This document shows positions 1 through 10,495 of a stretch of DNA of 64,000 bases, piece by piece. A model generated the notes under the pieces. It was not told where the DNA came from. It was given only the letters and a program-made list of their open reading frames with translations, and did no database searches. The translations under genes were made by a program, and so were the position numbers. The stretch is from assembly GCF_009295635.1 (NCBI RefSeq), contig NZ_WHIW01000003.1:1-64000 (forward strand), read 5' to 3'. Within the stretch, counting starts at the first letter, position 1, and each line of letters begins with the position of its first letter. This DNA is from Alkalilimnicola sp. S0819. Its GTDB lineage: Bacteria > Pseudomonadota > Gammaproteobacteria > Nitrococcales > WHIW01.

Positions 1-386
1 GCCCCTTCGTACCATGACCAACACATAGCTGCCAGTACGTATAGCACTAGTGGTTGAATCAACCGACTGGCACGTTCTAATTGTTCTCTGCTAGCGCCGA
101 TCTTCATGCTGGCACTCTAACAGTGAGTAGACGGAAACATTCCCTGTTTAAACACGGAGACCTTCCACCTAACCCGCAGCGGAGCATGCCCCCCGCTTGA
201 TTATCTTTACTCGCAACATACCAGCCCGATGCCACTAGCGCCACGACGTTACCCCCCGGTTCGGCGTGGGCCACCTGTGGCCGCGTTGCGGATTAGACGG
301 AACCGAACGGGCATTGTGCTCCGAGCGCTCGCCACCCACTGAATGGAGACACAATCTTCATCGCGACGAATAAGGAGGCTAGGGGA
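1..386. other. Low-GC left edge upstream of the integron integrase (possible attI or cassette boundary)
   Basis: No convincing gene is seen here. Base composition is close to 50% GC in the first 60 bases, clearly lower than the GC-rich genes that follow. On the strand opposite intI there is one match to the integron core consensus GTTRRRY: GTTAGGT, read on the minus strand at 167-173. A second match, GTTGAAT, lies at 53-59 on the plus strand, inside a 13-base palindrome at 52-64. No complete attC with paired R and L boxes could be built. The region probably holds the integrase promoter and perhaps attI, with cassettes extending off the window to the left. Confidence 0.4.
167..173 (-). other. 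Candidate attI core site (GTTAGGT)
   Basis: The 7-mer fits GTTRRRY on the minus strand, about 214 bases upstream of the integrase start. This is the expected side and a plausible distance for the attI crossover point. A 7-base degenerate match can arise by chance and no flanking integrase-binding repeats were recognised. Confidence 0.25.
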
Positions 387-1361
387 ATGGGGCAGTCACC
401 GTTCCTTGAAAGGGTGCGACGCGCCATCCGCGTTCGGCACTACAGCATTCGCACCGAACAGGCCTACCTCGCCTGGATTCGTCGCTACATCAACTACCAG
501 GGCAAGCGCCACCCGGCGGATATGGCTGAGGCGGAGGTGGGTGAATTCCTCACCTACCTGGCCGTAGAGCGCCACGTGGCGCCCGCAACGCAGAATCAGG
601 CCCTGAACGCGTTGGTCTTTCTCTACGCCAAGGTGCTCGAACGGCCCCTGGAAGGGCTGCCGCAGGTGGTTCGGGCGACCCACAGGCCGAAACTGCCGGT
701 TGTCCTCACCCACGACGAGGTACGCCGGCTGCTCGCGGCCCTTCGGGGCGCGCATTGGTTGATCGCCTGCCTGCAGTACGGCTCGGGTCTAAGGCTGCTG
801 GAGAGTGTGCGATTACGGGTAAAGGATCTGGATTTCACCCACCGCGCGATCTACGTGCGCGATGGCAAGGGGCGCAAGGACCGTATCGTGACCCTGCCGG
901 AGGATCTTTGCCTGCCCTTGCGCCGACACCTGCAGACTCGGCGCACCCTGTTCGAGCAGGATCTGGCTGACGGCGTCGGCAGCGTCTATCTGCCCCATGC
1001 GCTGGCGCGAAAATATCCCAGCGCCCCAGAGGAGTGGGCCTGGCAGTATGTGTTTGCCGCGAACCAGCTCAGCCATGACCCGCGCAGCGAGGTGCGGCGT
1101 CGGCACCATTTCGCCGAAAGCAGCGTGCAAAAGGCGGTGAAGAATGCCGTCCGGCGGGCCGGTATCGCCAAGCCGGCCAGTTGCCACACCCTGCGCCACT
1201 CCTTCGCCACCCACCTGCTGGAGCGCGGCGCGGACATACGCACGGTGCAGGAGCAGTTGGGCCATGCGGATCTGCGTACCACGCAGATCTACACCCACGT
1301 GCTGCAACGCGGCGGGATGGCGGTGGTCAGCCCGCTGGGTGCGGTGCTGAGCGGCGGATAG
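387..1361 (+). CDS. intI: Integron integrase (IntI family tyrosine recombinase)
   Basis: This site-specific tyrosine recombinase of 324 residues would insert and excise gene cassettes at attI and attC sites. The N-terminal SAM-like DNA-binding domain covers about residues 5-90. The catalytic domain shows the Arg in GSGLRLLES (Arg136), the HTLRH box, and the distal His and Tyr in [15 protein letters not shown]. The insert at about residues 205-230 ([16 protein letters not shown]...) is the extra domain that separates IntI from phage and XerC/D recombinases. It is the closest thing here to IntI1 (LPDALERKYP). An AAGGAGG ribosome-binding site at 371-377 supports this ATG. The gene appears intact. 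No cassette is visible inside the window. Confidence 0.92.
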   Translation: MGQSPFLERVRRAIRVRHYSIRTEQAYLAWIRRYINYQGKRHPADMAEAEVGEFLTYLAVERHVAPATQNQALNALVFLYAKVLERPLEGLPQVVRATHRPKLPVVLTHDEVRRLLAALRGAHWLIACLQYGSGLRLLESVRLRVKDLDFTHRAIYVRDGKGRKDRIVTLPEDLCLPLRRHLQTRRTLFEQDLADGVGSVYLPHALARKYPSAPEEWAWQYVFAANQLSHDPRSEVRRRHHFAESSVQKAVKNAVRRAGIAKPASCHTLRHSFATHLLERGADIRTVQEQLGHADLRTTQIYTHVLQRGGMAVVSPLGAVLSGG

Positions 1362-1366
1362 GTCGA

Positions 1367-1382
1367 CGCCCGGGGCCGGGCG
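1367..1382. terminator. Possible bidirectional terminator hairpin
   Basis: A GC-only inverted repeat (CGCCCGG/CCGGGCG) lies between the convergent ends of the integrase and acetoacetyl-CoA synthetase genes. There is no T tract, so it may only be a Rho-aided or mRNA-end-protecting structure. Confidence 0.3.
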
Positions 1383-1397
1383 CCGCCTACCAGCGGG

Positions 1398-3365
<1,968 letters not shown>

Positions 3366-3751
3366 TCGGCTCCTACCTTCGGTGTCTCGTCAGCATGCGG
3401 TCAAACGCTGCCCGTCCTCCGTGTACAGGCGGAGGCCAAGGTGGGTCAGGTCGACCTGTGATCGAATGGATCGCGAGCGGGAGACGGCGGGTTGGCCTTT
3501 GCGGCTCTTGTGCCCGACGCCTGCAAACATAAGTGTCGCGGTGGTGGCGCGTCAAGCTCGGTGCGGTGCTGGTGGCAGCACGGTCTGGGTGGCATACTGG
3601 CGGGGTTTTGCTGCGGGGTGGGTTGCCCCGTGACAGCGCGGCTGATCAATACAATAAAGGGCCGGCGGTAGCCGGTTCATAATCAGCTTGGTCTCCTCTG
3701 GCCGCGCACCCATCGACCTTTGAATAAAAACTCTCGGGAGGAGTGAATAGC
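3366..3751. other. Divergent intergenic region of acetoacetyl-CoA synthetase and 3-hydroxybutyrate dehydrogenase
   Basis: These 386 bases separate two divergent starts and hold no convincing gene. Small perfect hairpins are visible at 3566-3581 (GTGCTG/CAGCAC) and at about 3613-3629 (CGGGG/CCCCG). A TACAAT hexamer at 3650-3655 could be a -10 element for the rightward gene, but no -35 with correct spacing was found. A GG...GC pattern near 3590-3607 resembles a sigma-54 site but is one base too short. Confidence 0.5.
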
Positions 3752-4537
3752 ATGTCCTTGGCAGGAAAAACGGCGGTAGTGACCGGGTCCACCAGCGGTA
3801 TCGGTCTGGCGGTGGCCCGCGCACTGGCCGCGGATGGCGCAAAGCTGATGATCAACGGCCTGGTTTCGCGGCAAGAGGGCGATGCCCTGGCGAGCGAGCT
3901 GGCACAGGAGTTCGGGGTGCAGACCCGTTTCTCGCCCGCCGACATGAGTGATCCGGATCAGATCCAGGCCATGGTCGAAGAGGCCATTCGTGAGCTGGGC
4001 GGGGTGGACGTGTTGGTGAACAACGCCGGTATTCAGCACACCGCCGCCACCGAGGATTTCCCGCGGGCCAAGTGGGATGCGATCATCGGCATCAACCTCT
4101 CCTCGGCCTTCCACGCCATTCAGGCCGCGCTGCCTCATATGCAGAAGCAGGGTTGGGGCCGGATCATCAACACCGGTTCGGTGCACGCCCTGGTGGCGTC
4201 GGTGAACAAGGCGGCCTATGTGGCGGCCAAGCATGGCATCGTCGGCCTGACCAAGGTGGTGGCGCTGGAGAATGCCGATCGGGGTATCACCTGCAACGCC
4301 ATCTGCCCCGGCTGGGTGCTGACCCCGCTGATCGAGCAGCAGATCAAGGATCTGGGCGCGCGGGAGAACCTGAGCATTGACGAAGCCAAGGTGGAGCTGG
4401 TTCGCCACAAGCAGCCCTCCAAGACCTTCGTGCAGCCCGAACAGATCGGCGCCCTGGCGAGCTTCCTCGCCTCCGATGCGGCGTCCGCTATGACCGGCAC
4501 GGCCCTGCCCGTGGACGGCGGCTGGACCGCCCAGTAA
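3752..4537 (+). CDS. 3-hydroxybutyrate dehydrogenase (SDR family)
   Basis: This NAD-dependent short-chain dehydrogenase of 261 residues interconverts (R)-3-hydroxybutyrate and acetoacetate. The Rossmann motif TGSTSGIG lies at the N-terminus, NNAG follows in beta4, and the catalytic Ser and YVAAK lysine/tyrosine lie around residues 140-160. The conserved HALVAS and the C-terminal SAMTGTALPVDGGWTAQ are typical of D-beta-hydroxybutyrate dehydrogenases. The ATG at 3752 is preferred over the GTG at 3743 because a GGGAGGAG ribosome-binding site ends just upstream at normal spacing. A strong terminator follows, so it seems to be transcribed alone. Confidence 0.9.
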   Translation: MSLAGKTAVVTGSTSGIGLAVARALAADGAKLMINGLVSRQEGDALASELAQEFGVQTRFSPADMSDPDQIQAMVEEAIRELGGVDVLVNNAGIQHTAATEDFPRAKWDAIIGINLSSAFHAIQAALPHMQKQGWGRIINTGSVHALVASVNKAAYVAAKHGIVGLTKVVALENADRGITCNAICPGWVLTPLIEQQIKDLGARENLSIDEAKVELVRHKQPSKTFVQPEQIGALASFLASDAASAMTGTALPVDGGWTAQ

Positions 4538-4563
4538 CCGCCGCTCACAGTCTGCAAAAAGGA

Positions 4564-4586
4564 AAGGGGCCCACCGGCCCCTTGTT
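4564..4586 (+). terminator. Rho-independent terminator after 3-hydroxybutyrate dehydrogenase
   Basis: A perfect 8-base stem (AAGGGGCC/GGCCCCTT) with a CACC loop lies 27 bases after the stop codon and is followed by a short T-rich tail. A-rich sequence on the other side suggests it may also work for the convergent gene. Confidence 0.7.
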
Positions 4587-4590
4587 CCCG

Positions 4591-4615
4591 CACAGGCGCG
4601 GCTCATGGCCGCGAG
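4591..4615 (+). repeat. REP-like repeat copy
   Basis: This copy resembles the dispersed element whose better copies read CTGCAGGAGCGGC then CATGGCCGCGA. It lies between two convergent genes just after a terminator, a usual place for REP elements. Confidence 0.5.
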
Positions 4616-4707
4616 TGCTCCCTCCGCTCCATGTTCGCGGAAAAGAATCGCGGGCTTTCACCCGCCCCCACATCGCTAACGCGCTGTATCCCTCAGCGCC
4701 TCCCTGC

Positions 4708-5427
4708 TCACCACTCCAACCGCTGCCCGTTCTCGAAGAAGCCCCCGCTGGGCCCGTCGTCCGCCAGCGTCGCCGCCCATACGATCCCTTGCGCGGCCTC
4801 CGCCGGCGTGCGTGGCGCATTCGGCCCGCCCATACGGGTACGCACCCAGCCGGGGCTGACACTGTTCACCAGGATGTTCTCCCCCTGCAGCTCGGCGGCG
4901 AGCATGCGGGTGACCGCGTTCAGCCCGGTCTTGGAGATCCGGTAAGCGGGGAAGCCATCGCGCATATGCGCGAGTTGCCCCAGCTGGCTGGAGACGTTGA
5001 CGATGCGTCCGTAGCCATTGCGTCGCATCAGCGGCAGCAGGCGCTGGCACAGCTCGATGGCGCCGAACAGGTTCACTTCCAGGGTCTCGCGCAGGGTGCC
5101 CGGCTCCATTTCCAGCAGGCTGGAATGCTGCGGTTTGTCCGGCGAGCCTTCGGGGAAGAGGCCGGCGTTGTTCACCAGCACGTCCAGGCGTCGGTGCTGC
5201 AGCGCCAACTCCTCGGCAAGCTTCGCCGCGGAGCCGGGGCGGTTGAGATCCAGGGGCAGATAGTTGACTCGCAGGCCCTCGCTCTGCAGCTTGTCCGCGG
5301 CGGCCTTGCCCGCCAGGCCCTCGCGGCTGGTGATGACCACCCGCAGGCCGTGGCGGGCGAGCTGCCGGGCCGTCTCCAGCCCCAGCCCCCGGTTGCCGCC
5401 GCTGATCAGGGCAATGCGCTCGCTCAT
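4708..5427 (-). CDS. SDR family oxidoreductase (carbonyl reductase-like)
   Basis: This short-chain dehydrogenase/reductase has 239 residues. The cofactor motif GGNRGLG is at residues 10-16, and the Arg-rich end of beta2 (TSREG) points to NADP(H). NNAG follows, then the catalytic serine in NVSS and the tyrosine/lysine pair in YRISK. The C-terminal PGWVRTRMGG resembles plant and animal carbonyl reductases. The substrate cannot be told from sequence. It starts 4 bases after gpmA and is probably co-transcribed with it. Confidence 0.82.
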   Translation of the reverse strand: MSERIALISGGNRGLGLETARQLARHGLRVVITSREGLAGKAAADKLQSEGLRVNYLPLDLNRPGSAAKLAEELALQHRRLDVLVNNAGLFPEGSPDKPQHSSLLEMEPGTLRETLEVNLFGAIELCQRLLPLMRRNGYGRIVNVSSQLGQLAHMRDGFPAYRISKTGLNAVTRMLAAELQGENILVNSVSPGWVRTRMGGPNAPRTPAEAAQGIVWAATLADDGPSGGFFENGQRLEW

Positions 5428-5431
5428 TGGC

Positions 5432-6133
5432 TCAGCGTGATTCCTCGCGCAGGTAGTAGCGACGGATCACGGAAAGATCATCGTTGAGCTCGTAGACCAA
5501 CGGGTCGCCGGTGGGGATCTCCACACTGGTGATGTCCTCGTCGGAGACGCCGCTCAGATGCTTGATCAGTGCGCGCAGGCTGTTGCCGTGGGCGGCGATG
5601 AGGATGGAGTCGGCCTGCTGGAGGGCCGGCACGATGTCCGATTCCCAGTAGGGCAGTACCCGTTCCAGGGTGATCTTCAAGGACTCGGTGGCGGGCAGCT
5701 GCTCGGGGGGCAGGTGGGCGTAGCGCGGGTCGAAGCGCGGGTGATACTCGTCGTCCGCGTCCAGCGCCGGGGGCGGAGTGTCGAAGCTGCGACGCCAGAT
5801 GTGCACCTGCTCGTCGCCGTACTTCTGCGCCGTCTCGGCCTTGTTCAGCCCGGTGAGCCCACCGTAGTGGCGCTCGTTCAGGCGCCAGTCCTTGACCACC
5901 GGAATATAGAGCTGGTCCAGCGCGTCCAGGCAGGCGCAGCAGGTGCGGATGGCGCGTTTGAGCACCGAGCAGAACGCCATGTCGAAGCGGTAGCCGTGCT
6001 CGGCGAGCAGGGCGCCGGCGGCGGCGGCCTCCTCGCGCCCCTTGTCCGACAGATCCACATCCACCCAGCCGGTGAAGCGGTTTTCCAGGTTCCACTGGCT
6101 TTGCCCGTGGCGAATCAGGACCAGGCGTTTCAT
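5432..6133 (-). CDS. gpmA: 2,3-bisphosphoglycerate-dependent phosphoglycerate mutase
   Basis: This glycolytic enzyme of 233 residues interconverts 3- and 2-phosphoglycerate in the cytosol. The phosphohistidine motif [10 protein letters not shown] lies at residues 6-15 (His9). [12 protein letters not shown] near residue 86 carries the general acid/base glutamate, and [10 protein letters not shown] has the second active-site histidine. Motif spacing matches dPGM enzymes; E. coli GpmA is slightly longer. The start was set at the ATG that begins [10 protein letters not shown]; an upstream in-frame extension has no family support. It heads a two-gene unit with the downstream SDR gene. Confidence 0.93.
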   Translation of the reverse strand: MKRLVLIRHGQSQWNLENRFTGWVDVDLSDKGREEAAAAGALLAEHGYRFDMAFCSVLKRAIRTCCACLDALDQLYIPVVKDWRLNERHYGGLTGLNKAETAQKYGDEQVHIWRRSFDTPPPALDADDEYHPRFDPRYAHLPPEQLPATESLKITLERVLPYWESDIVPALQQADSILIAAHGNSLRALIKHLSGVSDEDITSVEIPTGDPLVYELNDDLSVIRRYYLREESR

Positions 6134-6250
6134 GCGTGTTGTTCCTATCCGTAAAGTGCGTGGCGAATCGGGGCGGGCATTGTAGCAGTTGGGGGTCGGC
6201 GTTGAACCCGACAGGCACGCATCGCGAGGCTGCATCGGCCCCGGCCGCTT

Positions 6251-6709
6251 CTATCCGGGAGTGGCTGGTGCCTCCGGTTTCGCGAAATACTCCCCGTGGA
6301 AAACGGCCGCGGGCGCCTCGGTATCCGGGATGCTCAGTCGCAAGGTCAGTCGCGCCGTGCGCCCATTCTCGAGCCTTGCCACCAGTGCCCGCTGTTCGGT
6401 CAGCGACAGCGCCACTCGCACCCGCAAGTCATCTTCCAGCGGTCGGCTGTAGCGAATGCGCGCCTCGCCCAGCACCAGCCTGGCGCTCAGGCCTCGCTCC
6501 TGCACCAGCCGGTACAGCATGGCCCAGCCGCCCAGGCTCGCCAGGGAGTAGATCGCCCCGGCGAAGCCCTGACCGCTGTGGTTGTGGTTGCGCGCGAGTG
6601 GCGCGCCCAGTACCAGGCACTCGGGCTCCAGGCGCTCCACCTCCAGGCCCATGGCGGCGCTCAGTGGTATCAGTCGATGCAGCGCGGCCTGCAATTGCAC
6701 TTTGTCCAT
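6251..6709 (-). CDS. Thioesterase, YiiD C-terminal domain-like
   Basis: This single-domain hot-dog fold protein of 152 residues resembles the C-terminal thioesterase domain of YiiD, here without the N-terminal acetyltransferase. The segment NHNHSGQGFAGAIYSLASL carries the conserved Asn/Gly-rich hot-dog helix entrance. The substrate is unknown; acyl-CoA or acyl-ACP hydrolysis is a family-based guess. It diverges from the CYTH gene with a 69-base gap. Confidence 0.75.
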   Translation of the reverse strand: MDKVQLQAALHRLIPLSAAMGLEVERLEPECLVLGAPLARNHNHSGQGFAGAIYSLASLGGWAMLYRLVQERGLSARLVLGEARIRYSRPLEDDLRVRVALSLTEQRALVARLENGRTARLTLRLSIPDTEAPAAVFHGEYFAKPEAPATPG

Positions 6710-6778
6710 GGGGGTGGATTCTACTGCAAACGCGGACGGGGCGAGGCCTGCGGGTTAAGATGGCCATCGGAGGTGCCC

Positions 6779-7255
6779 ATGGCGGAAGAAATCGAGCGCA
6801 AGTTTCTGTTGCTCAACGAGGACTGGCGCGGCGCCGTGCAGCGCAGTGTGGCCTTCGCGCAGGGCTATCTGCTCGGTGCGCGCCAGGCCTCGGTGCGGGT
6901 GCGCATCGAGGGCGAGCAGGCCAATCTCAACATCAAGGGCGTGACGCTCGGCGTGCGCCGGGCGGAGTACGAGTACCCGATCCCGCTCGCTGACGCCCGC
7001 GAGATGCTCGACACCCTGTGCGAGGGGCCGCTGATCGAGAAGACCCGGCATTATGTCGAACACCAGGGGCATACCTGGGAGATTGACGAGTTCCACGGCG
7101 ACAACGCCGGCCTGCGGGTGGCCGAGATCGAGCTTGCCCATGAGGACGAGCCCTTCGCCCGCCCCGGGTGGTTGGGTGCGGAGGTCTCGGGGGAGGCGCG
7201 CTATTACAATGTGATGCTCGTGAAGCATCCGTACCGTGAGTGGCGCGATGAGTGA
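6779..7255 (+). CDS. CYTH domain protein (triphosphate tunnel metalloenzyme)
   Basis: This stand-alone CYTH protein has 158 residues. The diagnostic EIERKFLL motif (ExExK) is at residues 4-11, followed by further charged strands (VRVRIEG, EIDEFHG, VAEIEL) that line the tunnel. Relatives hydrolyse inorganic triphosphate or other triphosphates. The start ATG at 6779 has GGAGG at 6769-6773. It overlaps the next gene by 8 bases, so they are translationally coupled. The wall-related neighbours do not explain its role. Confidence 0.85.
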   Translation: MAEEIERKFLLLNEDWRGAVQRSVAFAQGYLLGARQASVRVRIEGEQANLNIKGVTLGVRRAEYEYPIPLADAREMLDTLCEGPLIEKTRHYVEHQGHTWEIDEFHGDNAGLRVAEIELAHEDEPFARPGWLGAEVSGEARYYNVMLVKHPYREWRDE

Positions 7256-7745
7256 CTTGACCCGGGGGCGCTGGATCGAGGTGGATCTGGGCGCTCAGTG
7301 CCTGATTCTGCGTGAGGGCGAGGCCGTGCTCGCGGAGCACGCCGTATCCACGGCCGTCAACGGCCCGGGCGAGCGCGAGGGCAGCGGCTGCACGCCCCGG
7401 GGCTGGCACCGGGTGCGGGCGCGGATCGGCGCGGGGCTGCCCGCGGGCACGGTGTTTCGCGCTCGGCGGCCCACCGGCGAGGTCTACGATGAGGCGCTGG
7501 GCCGCGAGCAGCCCGGGCGGGACTGGATCCTCACCCGCATCCTCTGGCTGAGCGGCCTGGAGCCGGGGCGCAACCGTTTGGGGGATGTGGACAGCATGCG
7601 CCGTTACATCTATATCCATGGCTGCCCGGATACCTTTCCCATGGGCAGGCCGCTCTCCAAGGGCTGCGTGCGCATGCGCAACGCCGAGCTCATCGCGCTG
7701 TTCGATCGGGTGCCCGCGGGCACGCCCGTTTATCTGCATGAATGA
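7248..7745 (+). CDS. L,D-transpeptidase (YkuD domain)
   Basis: This protein of about 165 residues has the YkuD catalytic signature: YIYIHGCPDT provides the histidine and SKGCVRM the nucleophilic cysteine of the SxGC(I/V)R motif. Family members crosslink peptidoglycan or attach proteins to it. No signal peptide is visible, which is common among short YkuD proteins of this group but leaves its location open. It overlaps the CYTH gene upstream and its stop overlaps an ATG just before nagZ, suggesting one operon for cell-wall turnover. Confidence 0.85.
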   Translation: MSDLTRGRWIEVDLGAQCLILREGEAVLAEHAVSTAVNGPGEREGSGCTPRGWHRVRARIGAGLPAGTVFRARRPTGEVYDEALGREQPGRDWILTRILWLSGLEPGRNRLGDVDSMRRYIYIHGCPDTFPMGRPLSKGCVRMRNAELIALFDRVPAGTPVYLHE

Positions 7746-7771
7746 ACCCGTGTCTCCATGAAGGAGTTTCC

Positions 7772-8815
7772 ATGTCCTTGGGACAATTGATGGTCGGCAT
7801 CGCCGGCACCCGGCTCACCGCGGCCGAGACCGAGCTGCTGCGCCAGCCGAAGATCGGCGGGGTGATCCTGTTCACCCGCAATTACGAATCCGTGGCGCAA
7901 CTGCGCGCCCTGTGCGACGAGATCCACGCCCTGCGTCGCCCGCCGCTGCTGATCGCGGTGGACCAGGAGGGCGGCCGGGTGCAGCGCTTCCGGGGCGAGT
8001 TCACCGAGTTGCCGCCGCTGGCGGATCTGGGCGCCGCCTGGGACCGGGACCGCAAGCAGGCCCTGGGCTGGGCCGAGCAGAGCGGTTGGCTGATGGCCGC
8101 CGAGTTGCGGGCCGTAGGGGTGGACCTGAGCTTCGCGCCGGTACTGGATCTGGGCCGGGGTGTGAGCAGCGTGATCGGGGACAGGGCCTTCCACGCCGAC
8201 CCCGAAGCCATCGGTGAGCTGGCCCAGGCTTATGTGCGCGGCATGCACCGGGCTGGCATGAGCGCCACCGGCAAGCACTTCCCGGGCCACGGGTCGGTGG
8301 CGCCGGACTCCCACCTGGAGCTGCCGGTGGACGAGCGCCGGGCCGAAGATCTGGTGATGGAGGACATGCGCCCCTTCGAGCAGCTCTGCCACACGGGGCT
8401 GGAGGGCATGATGATGGCCCATGTGGTCTACAGCCAATGCGACCCGAAGCCCGGCAGCTTCTCCGCGTTCTGGATCGAGGACGTGCTGCGCAACCAGATC
8501 GGCTTCCAGGGCGCGGTGTTCAGCGATGATCTGGGCATGGCCGGTGCGGCGGTGATTGGCGATATGCCGGCTCGGGCTCGGGCGGCACTCTCGGCCGGTT
8601 GCGATATGCTGCTGCTGTGCAATGAGTTGGAGCAAGTCGAGCCGGTCATGCGCGCCATGTGGGCCCCCGAGCCGGTGGCCGCCATGCGTCTCGCCCGCCT
8701 GCACGGCCGCCAGTCCCCCGACTGGGCGACCCTGAGGGCGAGCCGCGAATGGGCCGAGGCCCGCCGCGCGGTAGACGCTTGCGCGCGCTCCGCCGAGCGC
8801 CAACTGAACCTCTGA
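7772..8815 (+). CDS. nagZ: Beta-N-acetylglucosaminidase NagZ
   Basis: This glycoside hydrolase family 3 enzyme has 347 residues. In the cytoplasm it removes GlcNAc from GlcNAc-1,6-anhydroMurNAc peptides during peptidoglycan recycling, and it can affect AmpC-type beta-lactamase induction. KHFPGHGSVAPDSH near residue 168 holds the His/Asp dyad of the flexible loop. The nucleophilic Asp is in FSDDLGM near residue 251. The ATG at 7772 is chosen because AAGGAG precedes it; an upstream in-frame ATG at 7742 lacks such a site. Length matches E. coli NagZ (341). Confidence 0.95.
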   Translation: MSLGQLMVGIAGTRLTAAETELLRQPKIGGVILFTRNYESVAQLRALCDEIHALRRPPLLIAVDQEGGRVQRFRGEFTELPPLADLGAAWDRDRKQALGWAEQSGWLMAAELRAVGVDLSFAPVLDLGRGVSSVIGDRAFHADPEAIGELAQAYVRGMHRAGMSATGKHFPGHGSVAPDSHLELPVDERRAEDLVMEDMRPFEQLCHTGLEGMMMAHVVYSQCDPKPGSFSAFWIEDVLRNQIGFQGAVFSDDLGMAGAAVIGDMPARARAALSAGCDMLLLCNELEQVEPVMRAMWAPEPVAAMRLARLHGRQSPDWATLRASREWAEARRAVDACARSAERQLNL

Positions 8816-8837
8816 CAAGACATCAAGAGAATTACCT

Positions 8838-9995
8838 ATGTGGAAGGATTTGCAGGATTTTCTATCCCGTAGCCTGGGCCTGGAAGGGCAGGGCATGCTG
8901 GTCGTGCAGCTTGCCGTGGTGTTGTTCGTCGCGGTGCTGGTGAACTTCATGGCCGGCCTGGCGCTGCGCCGGCTGCAGGCCAAGTTCCAGCGCAAGGGCT
9001 TTCGCTGGGGCGATGCGGTGGTTCAGGCCCTGCGCTCGCCGCTGTACTGGCTGATCTGGATTCTGGGCGTGGCCTTCGCCGTGGAAGTGCTGCAGCGCAC
9101 CCTGGCGGTGCCGGCGGCGATCTTCGACTACGTCGCCCCGGCGCGCCAGATCGCCGTGATCGCCATGATGGCCTGGTTCCTGCTGCGTCTGGTGCGCGGT
9201 GTGGAAGAGAACATCATCACCCGGCGCCGGGAACGGGGGGAGCCGCTGGATTACACCACGGTGGACGCCATGGGCAAGCTGGTGCGCCTGGCCATCACCA
9301 TCATCGCTTTGCTGGTGGCCCTGCAGACGCTGGGCTTCAGCATCTCCGGCGTGCTGGCCTTCGGCGGCATCGGCGGCATCGCAGTGGGTTTCGCCGCCAA
9401 GGACCTGCTCTCCAACTTCTTCGGCGGCCTGACCATCTACCTGGACCGGCCCTTCTCGGTGGGCGACTGGGTGCGCTCCCCAGACCGGAACATCGAGGGC
9501 ACGGTGGAGAACATCGGCTGGCGGCTGACCACCATCCGTACCTTCGACCAGCGCCCGCTTTATGTGCCCAACTCGGTGTTCAACAGCATCGCGCTGGAGA
9601 ACCCCTCGCGCATGTACAACCGGCGTATCAACGAGACCATCGGCATACGCTACGACGACTGGGAGCAGATGGAATCCATCGTCACGGCGGTGCGCCAGAT
9701 GCTCATCGATCATGAGGATATGGAAACCGAACAGCGCACCCTGATCGTCGCCTTCAACAGCTTCGGGGCCTCCTCCCTGGACTTCTTCATCTACACCTTC
9801 ACCAAGACGGTGGACTGGGTGAAGTACCACACGGTGAAGCAGGACGTATTGCTGCGCATCATGCGCATCATCGATGAGCACGGTGCCGAGATCGCCTTCC
9901 CCACTTCCACGGTGCACGTGCCCGAGGCGCTGCGCATGCTCGGGGATGCGCAGATCGGCGAGAACGGCAGTGTGCCCCGAGAAGCCCGGGGGTAG
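8838..9995 (+). CDS. Small-conductance mechanosensitive channel, MscS family
   Basis: This inner-membrane channel of 385 residues would release solutes on hypo-osmotic shock. About five hydrophobic segments (roughly residues 20-45, 65-90, 100-120, 140-160 and the pore helix) precede the MscS core. The pore helix is Gly/Ala-rich (GGIGGIAVGFAAKDLLSNFF), followed by the beta domain (DRPFSVGDWV) and the C-terminal alpha/beta domain. It is longer than E. coli MscS (286) and resembles YbdG/YnaI-type channels. It follows nagZ by 22 bases. Confidence 0.9.
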   Translation: MWKDLQDFLSRSLGLEGQGMLVVQLAVVLFVAVLVNFMAGLALRRLQAKFQRKGFRWGDAVVQALRSPLYWLIWILGVAFAVEVLQRTLAVPAAIFDYVAPARQIAVIAMMAWFLLRLVRGVEENIITRRRERGEPLDYTTVDAMGKLVRLAITIIALLVALQTLGFSISGVLAFGGIGGIAVGFAAKDLLSNFFGGLTIYLDRPFSVGDWVRSPDRNIEGTVENIGWRLTTIRTFDQRPLYVPNSVFNSIALENPSRMYNRRINETIGIRYDDWEQMESIVTAVRQMLIDHEDMETEQRTLIVAFNSFGASSLDFFIYTFTKTVDWVKYHTVKQDVLLRIMRIIDEHGAEIAFPTSTVHVPEALRMLGDAQIGENGSVPREARG

Positions 9996-10105
9996 TGATC
10001 CGCGCGCTCCCGGGGCTCGAGCGCTTGGTCGGGGTGGTTAGTGTGGTGGCGCATCCCTATAATGCCAGCCCCCTTGGCACACCGGCGGAATCCGGGAGAT
10101 GGCGC

Positions 10106-10474
10106 ATGGCGAACAAATTACTGATTGTGATGGCCAATATCGATCCTGACTGCGGACCCGGCGTGGGTGTGCCGCTGCGTCAGGCGGCGGTGGCGGCGAG
10201 CATGGAATATGACGTGGAAGTGATCTTTGCCGGTGTCACCGGTCGACTGGCGCTGCCCGGCGCGGCGGAGCGGGTCGAGATCGGGGACAAATGCGGCAAG
10301 AATGCCTATCAGATGATCCGCGAAGCCCACGAGGAAGGGGTCACCTTCAAGGTAGGCACCTCGGTGGTGGAACTCTACGGCGAGGAGTTCATCGCCGAGG
10401 TCGCCGAGATCGTGGGCGGCGCCTACGTCATCAGCGAAGCCATGGACGACGAAACGGTGACGTTCACCTACTGA
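10106..10474 (+). CDS. DsrE-like family protein
   Basis: This small soluble protein of 122 residues has the alternating beta/alpha pattern of DsrE/YchN-type proteins: hydrophobic strand LLIVMANI, then helix, then strand EVIFAGVTG. A single conserved-looking cysteine sits in GDKCGKNAYQM. DsrE relatives take part in sulfur relay or peroxide-related chemistry, but no partner genes are present, so no function is assigned. The ATG at 10106 has GGGAGA upstream; the reading frame extends further but without homology. The hpt gene follows 21 bases later. Confidence 0.65.
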   Translation: MANKLLIVMANIDPDCGPGVGVPLRQAAVAASMEYDVEVIFAGVTGRLALPGAAERVEIGDKCGKNAYQMIREAHEEGVTFKVGTSVVELYGEEFIAEVAEIVGGAYVISEAMDDETVTFTY

Positions 10475-10495
10475 CAACAATTCAAGGGGAAGGGC

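Noticed and set aside
16-59. A complete attC site near the left edge
   Set aside because: GTTGAAT at 53-59 fits the core consensus, but the partner box (GACCAAC at 16-22) fails at one position and the central palindrome is not placed as in attC.
387-1361. Reading the first gene as a phage or XerC/D-type recombinase
   Set aside because: The ARKYP-containing insert between the catalytic Arg and the HxLRH box is specific to IntI integrases.
3590-3607. Sigma-54 promoter for 3-hydroxybutyrate dehydrogenase
   Set aside because: The GG to GC distance is one base short of the required spacing and the TTGCA box is poor.
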